Shown here one piece after another: positions 1 to 7,962 of a stretch of 64,000 bases of DNA (the stretch's first letter is position 1; every line of letters begins with the position of its first letter). The stretch covers positions 1 through 64,000 of the forward strand of contig NZ_WXVV01000019.1 of assembly GCF_013433315.1 (NCBI RefSeq). The letters are read 5' to 3'. The notes under the pieces are model-generated. The model saw only the letters and a program-made list of their open reading frames with translations. It made no database searches and was not told the DNA's origin. The position numbers and the translations under genes were made by a program. The DNA comes from Pseudomonas crudilactis (lineage in GTDB: Bacteria; Pseudomonadota; Gammaproteobacteria; Pseudomonadales; Pseudomonadaceae).

Positions 1-63
1 ATCAGGCTGCACAGTCACAATGGCTACCGAACTCCGGTGGACATGGAGGCCCTGGCGGCATGA
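1..63 (+). CDS. IS3-family transposase, C-terminal end (partial)
   Basis: The first 20 codons read through to a TGA at 61-63. The peptide contains RLHSHNGYRTP, the typical tail of IS3-family OrfB (DDE) transposases, where an R-(L/P)-H-S-x-x-G-Y-x-(T/S)-P motif lies just before the C-terminus. Everything upstream, including the DDE residues, is outside the window, so it is unknown whether the element is intact. A terminal inverted repeat follows directly, which supports the call. Confidence 0.75.
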   Translation: MRLHSHNGYRTPVDMEALAA

Positions 64-111
64 AAAAGGGTAAAACCCTATAACCGTGTCCAGTATCGTT
101 TGACCAGATCA
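1..111 (+). mobile_element. Right end of an IS3-family insertion sequence
   Basis: The transposase tail is followed by a short AT-rich spacer. At 87-111 lies a candidate terminal repeat beginning TGTCCAGTATCG and ending CAGATCA; its terminal CA is typical of IS3-family ends. From about 112 the sequence changes to the tandem-repeat region. The left end is outside the window, so the inverted-repeat partner and target duplication cannot be checked. Confidence 0.6.
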
Positions 112-129
112 TTGTGGGCTTTTCAAAGT

Positions 130-465
130 CCGAGTTCAACTCGGCATCGCACGTCGGCGTAGCTCTCCCAAACACCGCGATCAGTCCCCTCTCCCTCCGT
201 GAGAGGGCTAGGGTGAGGGGCTTTGATCTGATTCAGAGTCTGAGTCCAACGCGCTATCGCACGTCGGCGTAGCTCTCCCAAACACCGCGATCAGTCCCCT
301 CTCCCTCTGGGAGAGGGCTAGGGTGAGGGGCTTTTGATCTGATTCAGGATCTGAGTTCAACGCGCTATCGCACGTCGGCGTAGCTCTCCCAAACACCGCG
401 ATCAGTCCCCTCTCCCTCTGGGAGAGGGCTAGGGTGAGGGGCTTTTGATCTGATTCAGAGTCTGA
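130..465. repeat. Three tandem ~110-bp repeats, each with a REP-like hairpin
   Basis: The anchor ACGTCGGCGT recurs at 151, 261 and 372 (period 110-111). The copies are nearly identical over the whole unit. Each contains an imperfect palindrome, CCCTCTCCCT...AGAGGG (about 185-221, 295-331 and 405-441). The same palindrome recurs singly at 37487, 37662, 61936 and 62079, so it is a dispersed genomic repeat amplified here. An open frame across these repeats on the minus strand is a by-product of the repetition. Nothing else is seen between 466 and 570. Confidence 0.85.
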
Positions 466-570
466 GTTCGACTCGGTATTCATGTCGGCGTGCGTCCTCC
501 GTCAGTTCCCTCCATGTAACGGAAAGGCAGACGCACGATTAACCCGATGACTGAAGTCCTGACCGGCTTG

Positions 571-1023
571 TTAGATAGGGTAAGTCAGCTCTTGGAGAAA
601 AAAGTATCCGTTACCGGTGAGCTCACGCGTTTCATCACCGTGGACTGCCTTGGCGGAAATTTGCAAGTTGTCGAGGGAGTATAAGTACAGGCCGCTATTG
701 AGTTGACTTACAGCAATGCCGGAAGAGGATGTCACTTCATAGTCATAAGGCTGAAGACCTCGTTCGGTCACGACATATTCAAAGTAGCCAGCGATTGAAG
801 GATCCAGCAGCTTGCGAAGCGAGATGGTGAGTGATCGTCGGCTCGATGAACTGTGGTTATCTTCGAAAGAAAAATTGTAACCGCCAAGCTGGTTGAAAGA
901 CGTACTAAGGCTGGTCGTCAGGAAGCTGGTCAGCTTGACTGGCGTGTCGCCAATGGTGCCTTTGACATCGACGTTAAGAATACCGTTTACCCATACGGCT
1001 GGGGATGCGTTTGGATTGGTCAT
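571..1023 (-). CDS. Hypothetical protein, 150 aa, beta-rich
   Basis: The start ATG is preceded by a good ribosome-binding site (AAGGAAG). The protein has no signal peptide or membrane segment. It is rich in Ser, Thr, Leu and Tyr, with alternating polar and hydrophobic residues that suggest beta strands. It begins MTNPNASPAVWVNG; no family was recognised. It is transcribed divergently from the small gene at 1316, and the two share twin palindromes in the intergenic region, so they are probably co-regulated. Its coding sequence is less GC-rich than the flanking housekeeping genes. Confidence 0.7.
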   Translation of the reverse strand: MTNPNASPAVWVNGILNVDVKGTIGDTPVKLTSFLTTSLSTSFNQLGGYNFSFEDNHSSSSRRSLTISLRKLLDPSIAGYFEYVVTERGLQPYDYEVTSSSGIAVSQLNSGLYLYSLDNLQISAKAVHGDETRELTGNGYFFLQELTYPI

Positions 1024-1088
1024 GGGGAGCTTCCTTTTATTGATTTGGTTGGAGAAGGAAGTCTGAGAGAAAAGTTAAAAACGGTGAC

Positions 1089-1104
1089 CTGTCATATCTG
1101 ACAG
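1089..1104. promoter_or_regulatory. Palindromic operator-like site 1
   Basis: CTGTCATATCTGACAG is an inverted repeat (CTGTCA-N4-TGACAG) centred about 73 bp upstream of the start codon at 1023 (minus strand). It shares both arms, and the TC at the end of the spacer, with the site at 1237-1252. This looks like a dimeric regulator site; the regulator is unknown. Confidence 0.6.
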
Positions 1105-1236
1105 GGTTTTATGCTTGTTCGCGATGACGTCTCTTGATACGGGTTATATAGGAGCCACGATTTTGATCAAAGATCGGAGGCTTCGGCACTGCGGCTATAG
1201 CAGCTTCGCTGCATTATCTCTATTTGATCTAGATAC

Positions 1237-1252
1237 CTGTCAGGTCTGACAG
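1237..1252. promoter_or_regulatory. Palindromic operator-like site 2
   Basis: CTGTCAGGTCTGACAG has the same arms as the site at 1089-1104 and is likewise preceded by AC. It is centred about 72 bp upstream of the ATG at 1316. The near-identical distance on both sides supports a shared regulator and supports 1316 as the start of the downstream gene. Confidence 0.6.
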
Positions 1253-1315
1253 TTACGTATTTATCGATTTTCCGAGACGATCGTCCTTCAACTTCGAAAT
1301 TCAATGGAACTGAGT

Positions 1316-1714
1316 ATGACGATCGAGAAGGTTGTAACTTCCAGTACGACGGGCACGTTTACTGCCAGGATTCAGGGGCGCCCTGACTTCGCTCCGACTA
1401 GGGTTAATGTCTATTTCGATGGCGAGTATTATCACTGTTCGGGGTCAGAGGCGGGCGTGGATCCCGACGTTTTCAGAACTCTGTACTTTAATGTGAGGCG
1501 CAATCCATCAACCGAGCCAGCGACGTTCCATGAGATGTTGTATATCGCCCAATCAGGCCATGACCTGGAAAAAGCTACAGCCAAGGACGGTACGTTTACT
1601 ATCGATTTTGATACGGCAGCTCAGCACTACAAGATGTCTTTCCATGTAGTGGTTAATGATCCGTACGCCGGCAGCATAGATATTCTCGGGTGCTTTGATT
1701 TGCGTAACGAATGA
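1316..1714 (+). CDS. Hypothetical protein, 132 aa
   Basis: Starts MTIEKVVTSS. An in-frame ATG exists at 1304, but the ATG at 1316 has GGA seven bases upstream and gives symmetric spacing to the palindrome. The protein has no signal peptide or membrane segment and appears to be a beta-sandwich-like chain with many Thr, Tyr and Phe and only two Cys. No family was recognised. It forms a divergent pair with the 150-aa gene at 571-1023. Confidence 0.7.
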   Translation: MTIEKVVTSSTTGTFTARIQGRPDFAPTRVNVYFDGEYYHCSGSEAGVDPDVFRTLYFNVRRNPSTEPATFHEMLYIAQSGHDLEKATAKDGTFTIDFDTAAQHYKMSFHVVVNDPYAGSIDILGCFDLRNE

Positions 1715-1809
1715 TGTAAATGCCTCTTCCGCTCTTTGGCGAGGAGGTCGTGCGCGTGTCGGGTTGGGCAACCTATGAACGAACCCACACGCGCACAGCG
1801 CATCATCCA

Positions 1810-2175
1810 TCAGTTTTGCGTTGTTATCTCGACATTATCCAGCACGCGATTCACGGCCAGTTCGGCGAGCATGATGATTTGCTGGATCGCCAGAATCGTC
1901 CTCCGCTGCGGCAGGTCGATGTAGGCGGCGATGTCGCTGGTCATGAGGCTGGCTTGGGCCAGGGATTCGCAGGCGTGGACCAGCAGGCTTTCGCTGTCCT
2001 GTTCGGGGGCGACCTGGAACATGGTGCTGGGTTTGTGGAAGCGCAGGGTTAATGCGTTGGGTTTGAGGTAGTGGTCGAGGGCGCGTTCGGCGGCTTCGTG
2101 GAATTTCTTGGAATCGGGGGATTCGTAGGGCGAGGTGTCGTCGGTTTCTGGCGGATTGGGTGTTGGCTTTTTCAT
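1810..2175 (-). CDS. DUF6124-like protein
   Basis: A 121-aa protein starting MKKPTPNPPETD, with a Pro/Asp-rich, probably disordered N-terminus of about 25 residues. A helical region follows (AAERALDHYL ... ESLLVHACESLAQAS ... RRTILAIQQIIMLAELAVNRVLD). This resembles the small Pseudomonas family DUF6124, whose members are often present in several copies per genome and have no known function. The start has an upstream GAGGAG ribosome-binding site. A long structured leader lies about 55 nt upstream on the same strand. Confidence 0.75.
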   Translation of the reverse strand: MKKPTPNPPETDDTSPYESPDSKKFHEAAERALDHYLKPNALTLRFHKPSTMFQVAPEQDSESLLVHACESLAQASLMTSDIAAYIDLPQRRTILAIQQIIMLAELAVNRVLDNVEITTQN

Positions 2176-2230
2176 TTATTGCTCCTCAGGAATTGGGCCA
2201 TTCCTCTAATTGCCGCGACGCAAAAAGAGG

Positions 2231-2306
2231 GGTGGCAGCTGTACGCGGGTTCGCGGACCGACCTGAGGCATTCGGCATACCCGAAGGTATCCCGCGTACA
2301 GCCACC
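2231..2306 (-). ncRNA. Structured leader element upstream of the DUF6124-like gene
   Basis: A 12-bp perfect stem pairs 2238-2249 (GCTGTACGCGGG) with 2291-2302, extended by GGTG/CACC at the base after a small bulge. Inside it, 2277-2290 reads on the minus strand as ATACC-TTCG-GGTAT, a stem capped by a UUCG tetraloop. The position between a likely promoter region and the start at 2175, plus the tetraloop in the minus-strand sense, suggest a 5'-UTR RNA structure. I recall similar sequences near small Pseudomonas genes but cannot name an RNA family. Confidence 0.5.
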
Positions 2307-2515
2307 ATAAAACAAGCACTCGGGGTGCTGCTGTTAAGCGGCGGCAATTATGCCCCAGAAGTCGGGCCGCGACGCCCGTTCGCTGAATTTGCAGCGACCC
2401 CCCGAGCCTATCCAGCCAATTTCCGAGGCACAACCGACGCGACTTGTCGGAAAACTCCGCGCAATTTTCAACGTCTGTAGGACGAGCACATTTCCCACAG
2501 ATAAACACTTTTCAA

Positions 2516-2610
2516 CCTGTGGGAGCGAGCCTGCTCGCGAAAGCGGTGTGTCAGGCACCGTAGATGTTGAATGTGCTGACGCCTTCGCGAGCAAGCTCGC
2601 TCCCACAGGG
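2516..2610. repeat. REP pair (GTGGGAGCGAGC family)
   Basis: Two oppositely oriented copies of the Pseudomonas REP core, CTGTGGGAGCGAGC and GCTCGCTCCCACAG, each followed inward by the CTGCTCGCGA or CTTGCTCGCGA arm, with about 50 bp between. The unit lies between the DUF6124 leader and the gcd terminator. Confidence 0.9.
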
Positions 2611-2640
2611 TCTTCCTGCGGATGCAAAAATGGTGTGCAC

Positions 2641-2682
2641 AAAAAAGGCGATGCCCCTTGCGGGACATCGCCTTCATTTTTA
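2641..2682 (-). terminator. Rho-independent terminator of gcd
   Basis: The stem GGCGATG-CCC / GGG-CATCGCC (2647-2672), with a 4-nt loop, is flanked on the plus strand by six A (2641-2646), which is the T-run after the stem on the minus strand. It starts about 20 bp beyond the gcd stop codon. Confidence 0.8.
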
Positions 2683-2695
2683 CCGCCGATAAAAC

Positions 2696-5107
2696 TTATT
2701 CCGGCAGTTTGTACGCAATCACGTAGTCACCCATCTTGGTGCCCAGCGAGCCGTGACCGCCGACAACCAGCAGCACGTATTGCTTGCCGTCCTTGCCGGT
2801 GTAGGTCATCGGGGTCGCTTGGCCGCCAGCCGGCAGACGCGATTTCCACAGCTCTTTACCGCTGTTCACGTCATACGCGCGCAGGTACTGGTCGAGGGTG
2901 CCGCTGAGGAAGCCGACGCCGCCAGCCGTGACCATCGAGCCGCCCATGCTTGGGACGCCGAGGGTGAAGCCGATCGGGATTGGCGAGCTGTCGCGGCTGG
3001 TGCCGTTCTTGCGTTTCCATACGACTTTGCCGGTGGTCAGGTCGATACCGGCAACGTAGCCCCAGGCCGGGGCCTGGCACGGTACGCCCAGTGGCGACAT
3101 GAACGGGTGCATGATCACGGCGTATGGCGCGCCGGTGTTTGGCTGCACGCCAGCGGTTTCGCTTTCGCGTTTGCTGCCGGCGGCGACTTGCTCGCGTGGC
3201 ACCATTTTCGAAACGAAGGCCATGTAGTTCGGGCTGGTGAACAACATTTGGCGAACCGGATCGACCGAAACGCCGCCCCAGTTGAACACGCCGACGTTAC
3301 CCGGGTAGATCAGGCTGCCCTGTTCCGACGGCGGGGTGTACTGGCCTTCGTAACGCAGTTCTTTGAACTGGATGCGGCACAGCATCTGGTCGAACGGGCT
3401 CGCGCCCCACATGGCTTTTTCGGTCAGTTCCGGGGCCAGCAGGTTGAGGTCCGAACGGGCCTGGGTCGGGGCGGTGTGGTCGCCTTTGACGGCGCCTTGC
3501 GGGACCGGGATTTCCTTGATCGGGATGATCGGCGTGCCGTCACGACGGTCGAGGACGTACAGGCTGCCCTGTTTGGTCGGAGCGATCAGCGCAGGTTTCA
3601 CGCCGTCGGCGGTTTTCATGTCGAGCAGGGTTGGCTGGCTGCCAACGTCCATGTCCCACAGGTCGTGGTGGGTGAACTGGTAGTTCCAGCGCACTTTACC
3701 GGTGGCCAGGTCCAAGGCTACAACGCCGGCGCTGAATTTCTCGGCGCCCGGGGTGCGATCAGCGCCCCACTGGTCTGGGGTCTGGTTGCCCAGTGGCAGG
3801 TACACCATGCCGAGTTTTTCGTCGACACTGGCCAGCGACCACATGTTGGCCGAGTTGCGGCTGTAGGTTTCGCCCGGTGCCAAAGGCTCGGTGGCGTCTG
3901 GCTTGTCGCTGTCCCAGTTCCACACAAGGTGACCGTCGCGCACGTCGAAGGCGCGGATTACGCCCGATGGCTCGTTGGTCGATTCGTTGTCGGTCACGTG
4001 ACCGCCCATGATCACCAGATCACGGGTAATCGCCGCTGGCGAGGTGGAGTAGTAGCCGCCAGCGGTGAACGGGCCGATACCTTGGGTCAGGTCAACCACG
4101 CCTTTGTTGCCGAAGCCTTCGCAGATCTTGCCGGTGTCGGCGTTCAGTGCGATCAGACGGGCATCAGCGGTTGGCAGGTACAGACGACGCGGGCAAGCCT
4201 GCGCAACGGCTTTGCCAGCCTCGGAAATCACCGCCGAGGCAGCGTTTTCAGATTTGGCATAAGCGGCTTCGTCGTAGTACGACACGCCACGGCAAGTCAT
4301 GTGCGCAAAGCCTTTGAAGCCGACCGGGCTCTTGATCTGCGGGTCGAAGCGCCACAGTTCTTTGCCGGTGTCCGGGTCCAGGGCCAACACTTTGCTGTGC
4401 GCGGTGCAGGCGTAGATCATGCCGTTGGCTTTCAGCGGGGTGTTTTCGTTGGTCAGCTCGACCGGGTCATCCGCGGTTGGCAGGTCGCCGGTCTGAATGC
4501 GCCAGGCTTCTTGCAGCTTGCCGACGTTGGCCGGGGTAATCTGCTTCAGCGGCGAGTAACGGTCACCGAACTCGGTGCGGCCATAGGCCTGCCAGTCGCC
4601 ATCGGGCATGGCTGGCGCGGTGCTGGTGGTGTCCGCAGTGTCGCGGCCCAGTTCGCCGAAGGTTTCGCCCGGGTGGGTGAACAGGCTGGCCAGAGCGGTG
4701 ACGCCGGCCAGCACCACGGCGACGGTCAGACCGCCAGTGCCCATCGGCGCCGGGCCGTTAAGCAGCAGTGGACGACGGAACCACGGCAGCAACATCACGA
4801 AGCCGAGGACAAACCACAGGGCCAGACGTGGCACCAGTTGCCACCAGTCCAGACCGACTTCCCACAGCGCCCAAACGGTGCTGGCAAACAGAACGATGGC
4901 GTACAGGCCCAGCGCCGCGCGACGGCGCATCAGCAGCAGAATGCCGCTCAGCGCGATGCCGATACCGGCCAGCAGGTAGTACAGCGAGCCGCCGAGCATG
5001 CTCAGCTTGACCCCTCCGGCCAACATGGCCAGGCCCATCAGTAGAAGCAGAATGCCGAGCAGGCTCGGTAGCAAACGGCCCCGACTCGAAGCACTTTCGG
5101 TGCTCAT
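2696..5107 (-). CDS. gcd: Membrane-bound PQQ-dependent glucose dehydrogenase
   Basis: Oxidises glucose to gluconolactone in the periplasm and passes electrons to ubiquinone, feeding the direct oxidative pathway of Pseudomonas. The 803-aa product has about five N-terminal membrane helices (residues ~10-130) and then a large PQQ beta-propeller domain. The tryptophan-docking type repeats GKELWRFDP, GKVRWNYQF and GKVVWKRKNG are visible, as is a C-terminal GKELWKS. Length and layout match the family. The ATG at 5107 is chosen over an upstream in-frame start because GGAG precedes it at good spacing. The neighbouring oprB in the same orientation fits a glucose-uptake and oxidation module. Quinate or shikimate specificity is a less likely alternative. 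Confidence 0.95.
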   Translation of the reverse strand: MSTESASSRGRLLPSLLGILLLLMGLAMLAGGVKLSMLGGSLYYLLAGIGIALSGILLLMRRRAALGLYAIVLFASTVWALWEVGLDWWQLVPRLALWFVLGFVMLLPWFRRPLLLNGPAPMGTGGLTVAVVLAGVTALASLFTHPGETFGELGRDTADTTSTAPAMPDGDWQAYGRTEFGDRYSPLKQITPANVGKLQEAWRIQTGDLPTADDPVELTNENTPLKANGMIYACTAHSKVLALDPDTGKELWRFDPQIKSPVGFKGFAHMTCRGVSYYDEAAYAKSENAASAVISEAGKAVAQACPRRLYLPTADARLIALNADTGKICEGFGNKGVVDLTQGIGPFTAGGYYSTSPAAITRDLVIMGGHVTDNESTNEPSGVIRAFDVRDGHLVWNWDSDKPDATEPLAPGETYSRNSANMWSLASVDEKLGMVYLPLGNQTPDQWGADRTPGAEKFSAGVVALDLATGKVRWNYQFTHHDLWDMDVGSQPTLLDMKTADGVKPALIAPTKQGSLYVLDRRDGTPIIPIKEIPVPQGAVKGDHTAPTQARSDLNLLAPELTEKAMWGASPFDQMLCRIQFKELRYEGQYTPPSEQGSLIYPGNVGVFNWGGVSVDPVRQMLFTSPNYMAFVSKMVPREQVAAGSKRESETAGVQPNTGAPYAVIMHPFMSPLGVPCQAPAWGYVAGIDLTTGKVVWKRKNGTSRDSSPIPIGFTLGVPSMGGSMVTAGGVGFLSGTLDQYLRAYDVNSGKELWKSRLPAGGQATPMTYTGKDGKQYVLLVVGGHGSLGTKMGDYVIAYKLPE

Positions 5108-5215
5108 AGTGTGATTCTCCGTGACGTTTATGTAGTCCCGCGCTGTAGTCACTTTAGATGACGATTTGGCACAGGCATGGTTCAGATAAAAACTTGTCTA
5201 GCTAACGAATTTCAT

Positions 5216-5306
5216 CTGTAGGAGTGAGCTTGCTCGCGAAAGCGGTGTGTCAGTCACTGGAGATGTCGCCTGAAACACCGCTATCGCGAGCAGGCTCACT
5301 CCTACA
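5216..5306. repeat. REP pair (GTAGGAGTGAGC variant)
   Basis: CTGTAGGAGTGAGCTTGCTCGCGA and its inverted counterpart near 5285-5306 bracket about 45 bp. It sits in the 217-bp gap between gcd and oprB; this gap otherwise shows nothing recognisable apart from the gcd upstream region. Confidence 0.85.
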
Positions 5307-5324
5307 ATGGATTTACGTAAATCT

Positions 5325-6686
5325 TTAGAACGAGGACTGGATCTTGATCCCGCCGATCAGGGCGTCGTCGACGTTGTTCACGCCACCGGGGTGGCGGATG
5401 TATTGCAGGTTCGGGCGTACGGTCAGCCAGTTGGTCACGTGCACGCCGTAATACAGTTCGGCGCTGTATTCGGTGTCTTGCGGTGGCAGAAAGGACGGAT
5501 CGTCATAGTCGTAGACCGCATTCGCACGGTTGCTCGCTTCGGCGTTTTTGCGGAAGGCCGGGTTGACGTGCACGCGGGCGAGGGCGAAACCGATGTCATC
5601 CTTGGCGCGGGCATCGAACGGGCCTTTATAGGTGATGCCGGCCTGCACGTAGTTGTCGATCGCGTTGGTTTTCTTGTCGTGCATCGTGCCGTTGGCGAAC
5701 ACGCTCAAGCCGCGACTGTTATCGCTGGCCATGCTGGTGATCTGCTGCTGGATGCCCAGCCATACGCCGTGTTTGCTCGACGCGCTGCGATAGGCTTCGC
5801 CGCTGAGGGCGGCCGGTTGGCCGTGGCTGTCTTTATAGACGTCGCTGGCCTTGGCGTTGCTGTAGTAGTAACCGGCGCGGTATTCGCCCGGCAGGCCGTT
5901 GAGCTTCGGCGTCCACACCAGCTCGATCGGCAGGATCGCGCCCTGGGTGCCGCTGCCGCTGAGTTTGAAACCGTTGCCGCGATCAAGGTTCGACGGGTTC
6001 TGCTCGTAGGCGCCGACCTGTGCATACAGCTCTGGGGTCAGGTGATATTTGACGCGCAACGCCCATTGGCTGACCGGCCAGTTGTACCAGATGCCACCGA
6101 CCCAGTTGCCGACCTGCGAGCCGCAGAACGCGAGGTTCTGGAAGTCGCACGGGAAGCTGTTGAAGTCTTCGCCTTCGCCGAAACGGCCGACCTTGATGTC
6201 GAGTTTCTGATCGAAGAATTTCTGCTGGTACCACATCTGCGTCAGGCGCGTGGTCTGGCCACGGCCCCAGACTTCCTGGGCTGAGGTGAAGCCGCCAACG
6301 CGCGGGTCGTTGATGCGGTCGTTGCTGATGTTGTTGCCGCTGCGCTTGGTGATGGTCAGTTGAAACTCGGCGTCGTCCCAGCCGAGGATCTTTTGCAGGT
6401 CGAGGTGTGTGCCCAGGCCGAACTGATCGCTGTAACGCGCGGTGCGGTCATGATCGTATCCACCGTGCAGGTTGCTGCCCATTTCGCCGGTGTAATCGAG
6501 TTTGAAGTCGTAGCCTTTTTCCGAGAGTTCGGTGCGCGTGCCGTTCCAGTCACCGAGCATGTACGGTGAGTCACTGTCGAACGCGGGCGCCGCTTGAACA
6601 CAGGTGGCGAGGCCGAGGGCGGTGCAGCCGCCAAGGGTGCGCAGGGCTGAGATAGCGCTGTCTCGGGAGAAGGAAAAATCGGGCAT
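5325..6686 (-). CDS. oprB: Carbohydrate-selective porin OprB
   Basis: An outer-membrane beta-barrel for sugar uptake, 453 aa. It has an N-terminal signal peptide (hydrophobic ALGLATCVQA, probable cleavage near residue 33) and then the family-typical SPYMLGDWNGTR. The barrel strands are aromatic-rich, and the chain ends in ..GGIKIQSSF with the C-terminal Phe required for outer-membrane insertion. The start at 6686 places the signal peptide correctly; a longer open frame upstream has no such signal. The gene is downstream of no other gene on its strand but is followed by gcd, which suggests joint glucose use. Confidence 0.92.
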   Translation of the reverse strand: MPDFSFSRDSAISALRTLGGCTALGLATCVQAAPAFDSDSPYMLGDWNGTRTELSEKGYDFKLDYTGEMGSNLHGGYDHDRTARYSDQFGLGTHLDLQKILGWDDAEFQLTITKRSGNNISNDRINDPRVGGFTSAQEVWGRGQTTRLTQMWYQQKFFDQKLDIKVGRFGEGEDFNSFPCDFQNLAFCGSQVGNWVGGIWYNWPVSQWALRVKYHLTPELYAQVGAYEQNPSNLDRGNGFKLSGSGTQGAILPIELVWTPKLNGLPGEYRAGYYYSNAKASDVYKDSHGQPAALSGEAYRSASSKHGVWLGIQQQITSMASDNSRGLSVFANGTMHDKKTNAIDNYVQAGITYKGPFDARAKDDIGFALARVHVNPAFRKNAEASNRANAVYDYDDPSFLPPQDTEYSAELYYGVHVTNWLTVRPNLQYIRHPGGVNNVDDALIGGIKIQSSF

Positions 6687-6986
6687 GGCTAAGTCTTTTT
6701 TTGGTGTTTTCGGGGTGCAATTCGAGCGCTTCAATATGTCGCAGGCAGTGAAGCGATTCAGCGGAAGGGCGGCAGGATAATGATCTGTTACAAAAAGACA
6801 AAGGCCTTTTGTGAACATGCAGCGTTTCGGATTCGGTAACAGTGCGGCAAACGGGCGCATTGTGGCCCGTGTTGTGGCCTGCGATCTTCTCAGGTTGGCC
6901 TACATTTGAAGGTAGGCCTTCCACCCGATCACCCCCTCGGCTAAGGTGCGCGGCTTCTGCATTTTCACTTCGCCCAAAGGCCTGGC
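6687..6986. other. Divergent intergenic region, oprB / VF530 gene
   Basis: A 300-bp region between divergent genes, expected to hold the oprB promoter. One perfect hairpin is seen at 6897-6918: GGCCTAC, an 8-nt loop, then GTAGGCC. It lies about 70 bp upstream of the VF530-like gene and lacks a T-run. No other feature was recognised. Confidence 0.5.
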
Positions 6987-7217
6987 ATGAACGAACAAAC
7001 CCCCGATCCGCTGCACGGCGTGACCCTTGAACAGATCCTCAACGCCCTGGTCACTCATTACGAATGGTCGGGGCTGGCCGAGCGCATCGATATTCGCTGC
7101 TTCAAGAGTGATCCGAGCATCAAGTCGAGCCTGACATTCCTGCGCAAAACTCCATGGGCACGGGAGAAGGTCGAGCGTCTGTACGTGAAGTTGATGCGCA
7201 CCAAGCGACCGCTCTGA
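6987..7217 (+). CDS. VF530 family DNA-binding protein
   Basis: A 76-aa protein matching the small VF530 (DUF2132) family, named after a Vibrio fischeri protein and regarded as DNA-binding. Visible family features are DPLHGVTLEQIL near the N-terminus, YEWSGLAERIDIRCF in the middle and a C-terminal FLRKTPWAREKVE helix. The length is typical. The stop lies one base before the start of the membrane-protein gene at 7219, so the two are probably cotranscribed. The biological role is not established. Confidence 0.88.
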   Translation: MNEQTPDPLHGVTLEQILNALVTHYEWSGLAERIDIRCFKSDPSIKSSLTFLRKTPWAREKVERLYVKLMRTKRPL

Positions 7218-7218
7218 C

Positions 7219-7860
7219 ATGGATGCCGGTTGTTGGCGCCGTCGCCTGATCACCTGCGCAGCCGTGTTGGGCTGGGCGGGGCTGGGCATTCAGCTGTACC
7301 TGATTTTTTTCGCGCGTTTGAGCGTCGGCGCCAGCCTGTTGGGCGGGCTGGTGAGCTTTTTCAGTTACTTCACGATTCTGACCAATACGCTGGTGGCGAC
7401 GGTGTTGACCTGCGCGGTGACCACGCGTGAGTCTGCTGCGCGCCGCTGGTTTTTACGACCGTGGGTCAGCAGTGGGATTGCCGTGAGCATCGCTGTGGTG
7501 GGTCTCGCCTACAGCATTTTGCTGCGGCATTTGTGGCACCCGGAAGGCTGGCAATTGATCGCTGACGAGTTGCTGCACGACGTGATGCCGCTGCTGTTTC
7601 TTGGCTATTGGTGGTTGTACGTGCCCAAGGGCACTTTGCGCTGGTGGCATCTGCCGGTGTGGCTGATTTATCCGCTGGTGTATTTCATCTACGCGTTGCT
7701 GCGCGGGCATTTGCTCGGCGCGTATGCGTACCCGTTCATTGATGTGGCGGTGTTGGGTTATCCACAGGTGTTGGTCAATGCGGGGGGGATACTGGCGGGG
7801 TTTGTGCTGATTGGGTTGTTGGTCATCGGCCTCGACCGCTGGCAAGCCGTACGAAGTTAA
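7219..7860 (+). CDS. Pr6Pr-like integral membrane protein
   Basis: A 213-aa protein with six or seven predicted membrane helices. The N-terminal part resembles the Pr6Pr / FAR-17a-AIG1-like family: FFSYFTILTNTLVATVLTC after the first helix, a conserved LLHDVMPLLFLGYWWLYVPKG segment, then WLIYPLVYFIYALLRG. Members are uncharacterised bacterial membrane proteins. It is translationally close to the VF530 gene (1-bp gap). Confidence 0.82.
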   Translation: MDAGCWRRRLITCAAVLGWAGLGIQLYLIFFARLSVGASLLGGLVSFFSYFTILTNTLVATVLTCAVTTRESAARRWFLRPWVSSGIAVSIAVVGLAYSILLRHLWHPEGWQLIADELLHDVMPLLFLGYWWLYVPKGTLRWWHLPVWLIYPLVYFIYALLRGHLLGAYAYPFIDVAVLGYPQVLVNAGGILAGFVLIGLLVIGLDRWQAVRS

Positions 7861-7867
7861 AGTTCTA

Positions 7868-7956
7868 TGTGGGAGCGAGCTTGCTCGCGAATTCGGTTTG
7901 TCAGTCAGTATTGAGGCGACTGATCCGCCGCATTCGCGAGCAAGCTCGCTCCCACA
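7868..7956. repeat. REP pair (GTGGGAGCGAGC family)
   Basis: GTGGGAGCGAGCTTGCTCGC and its inverse at the right side, 89 bp overall, lie between two convergent genes. The placement is typical for these elements. Confidence 0.9.
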
Positions 7957-7962
7957 GGTATA

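Noticed and set aside
130..465. CRISPR-like array
   Set aside because: Units are contiguous ~110-bp near-identical copies without unique spacers and no cas genes are present.
208..483. 91-codon frame across the tandem repeats
   Set aside because: The frame exists only because the repeat length is close to a multiple of three; the sequence repeats itself and has no family resemblance.
2753..5044. 763-codon open frame on the plus strand opposite gcd
   Set aside because: A long antisense frame is common opposite high-GC genes. The minus strand encodes a complete, well-conserved Gcd, and the antisense protein is of abnormal, His/Arg/Gln-rich composition.
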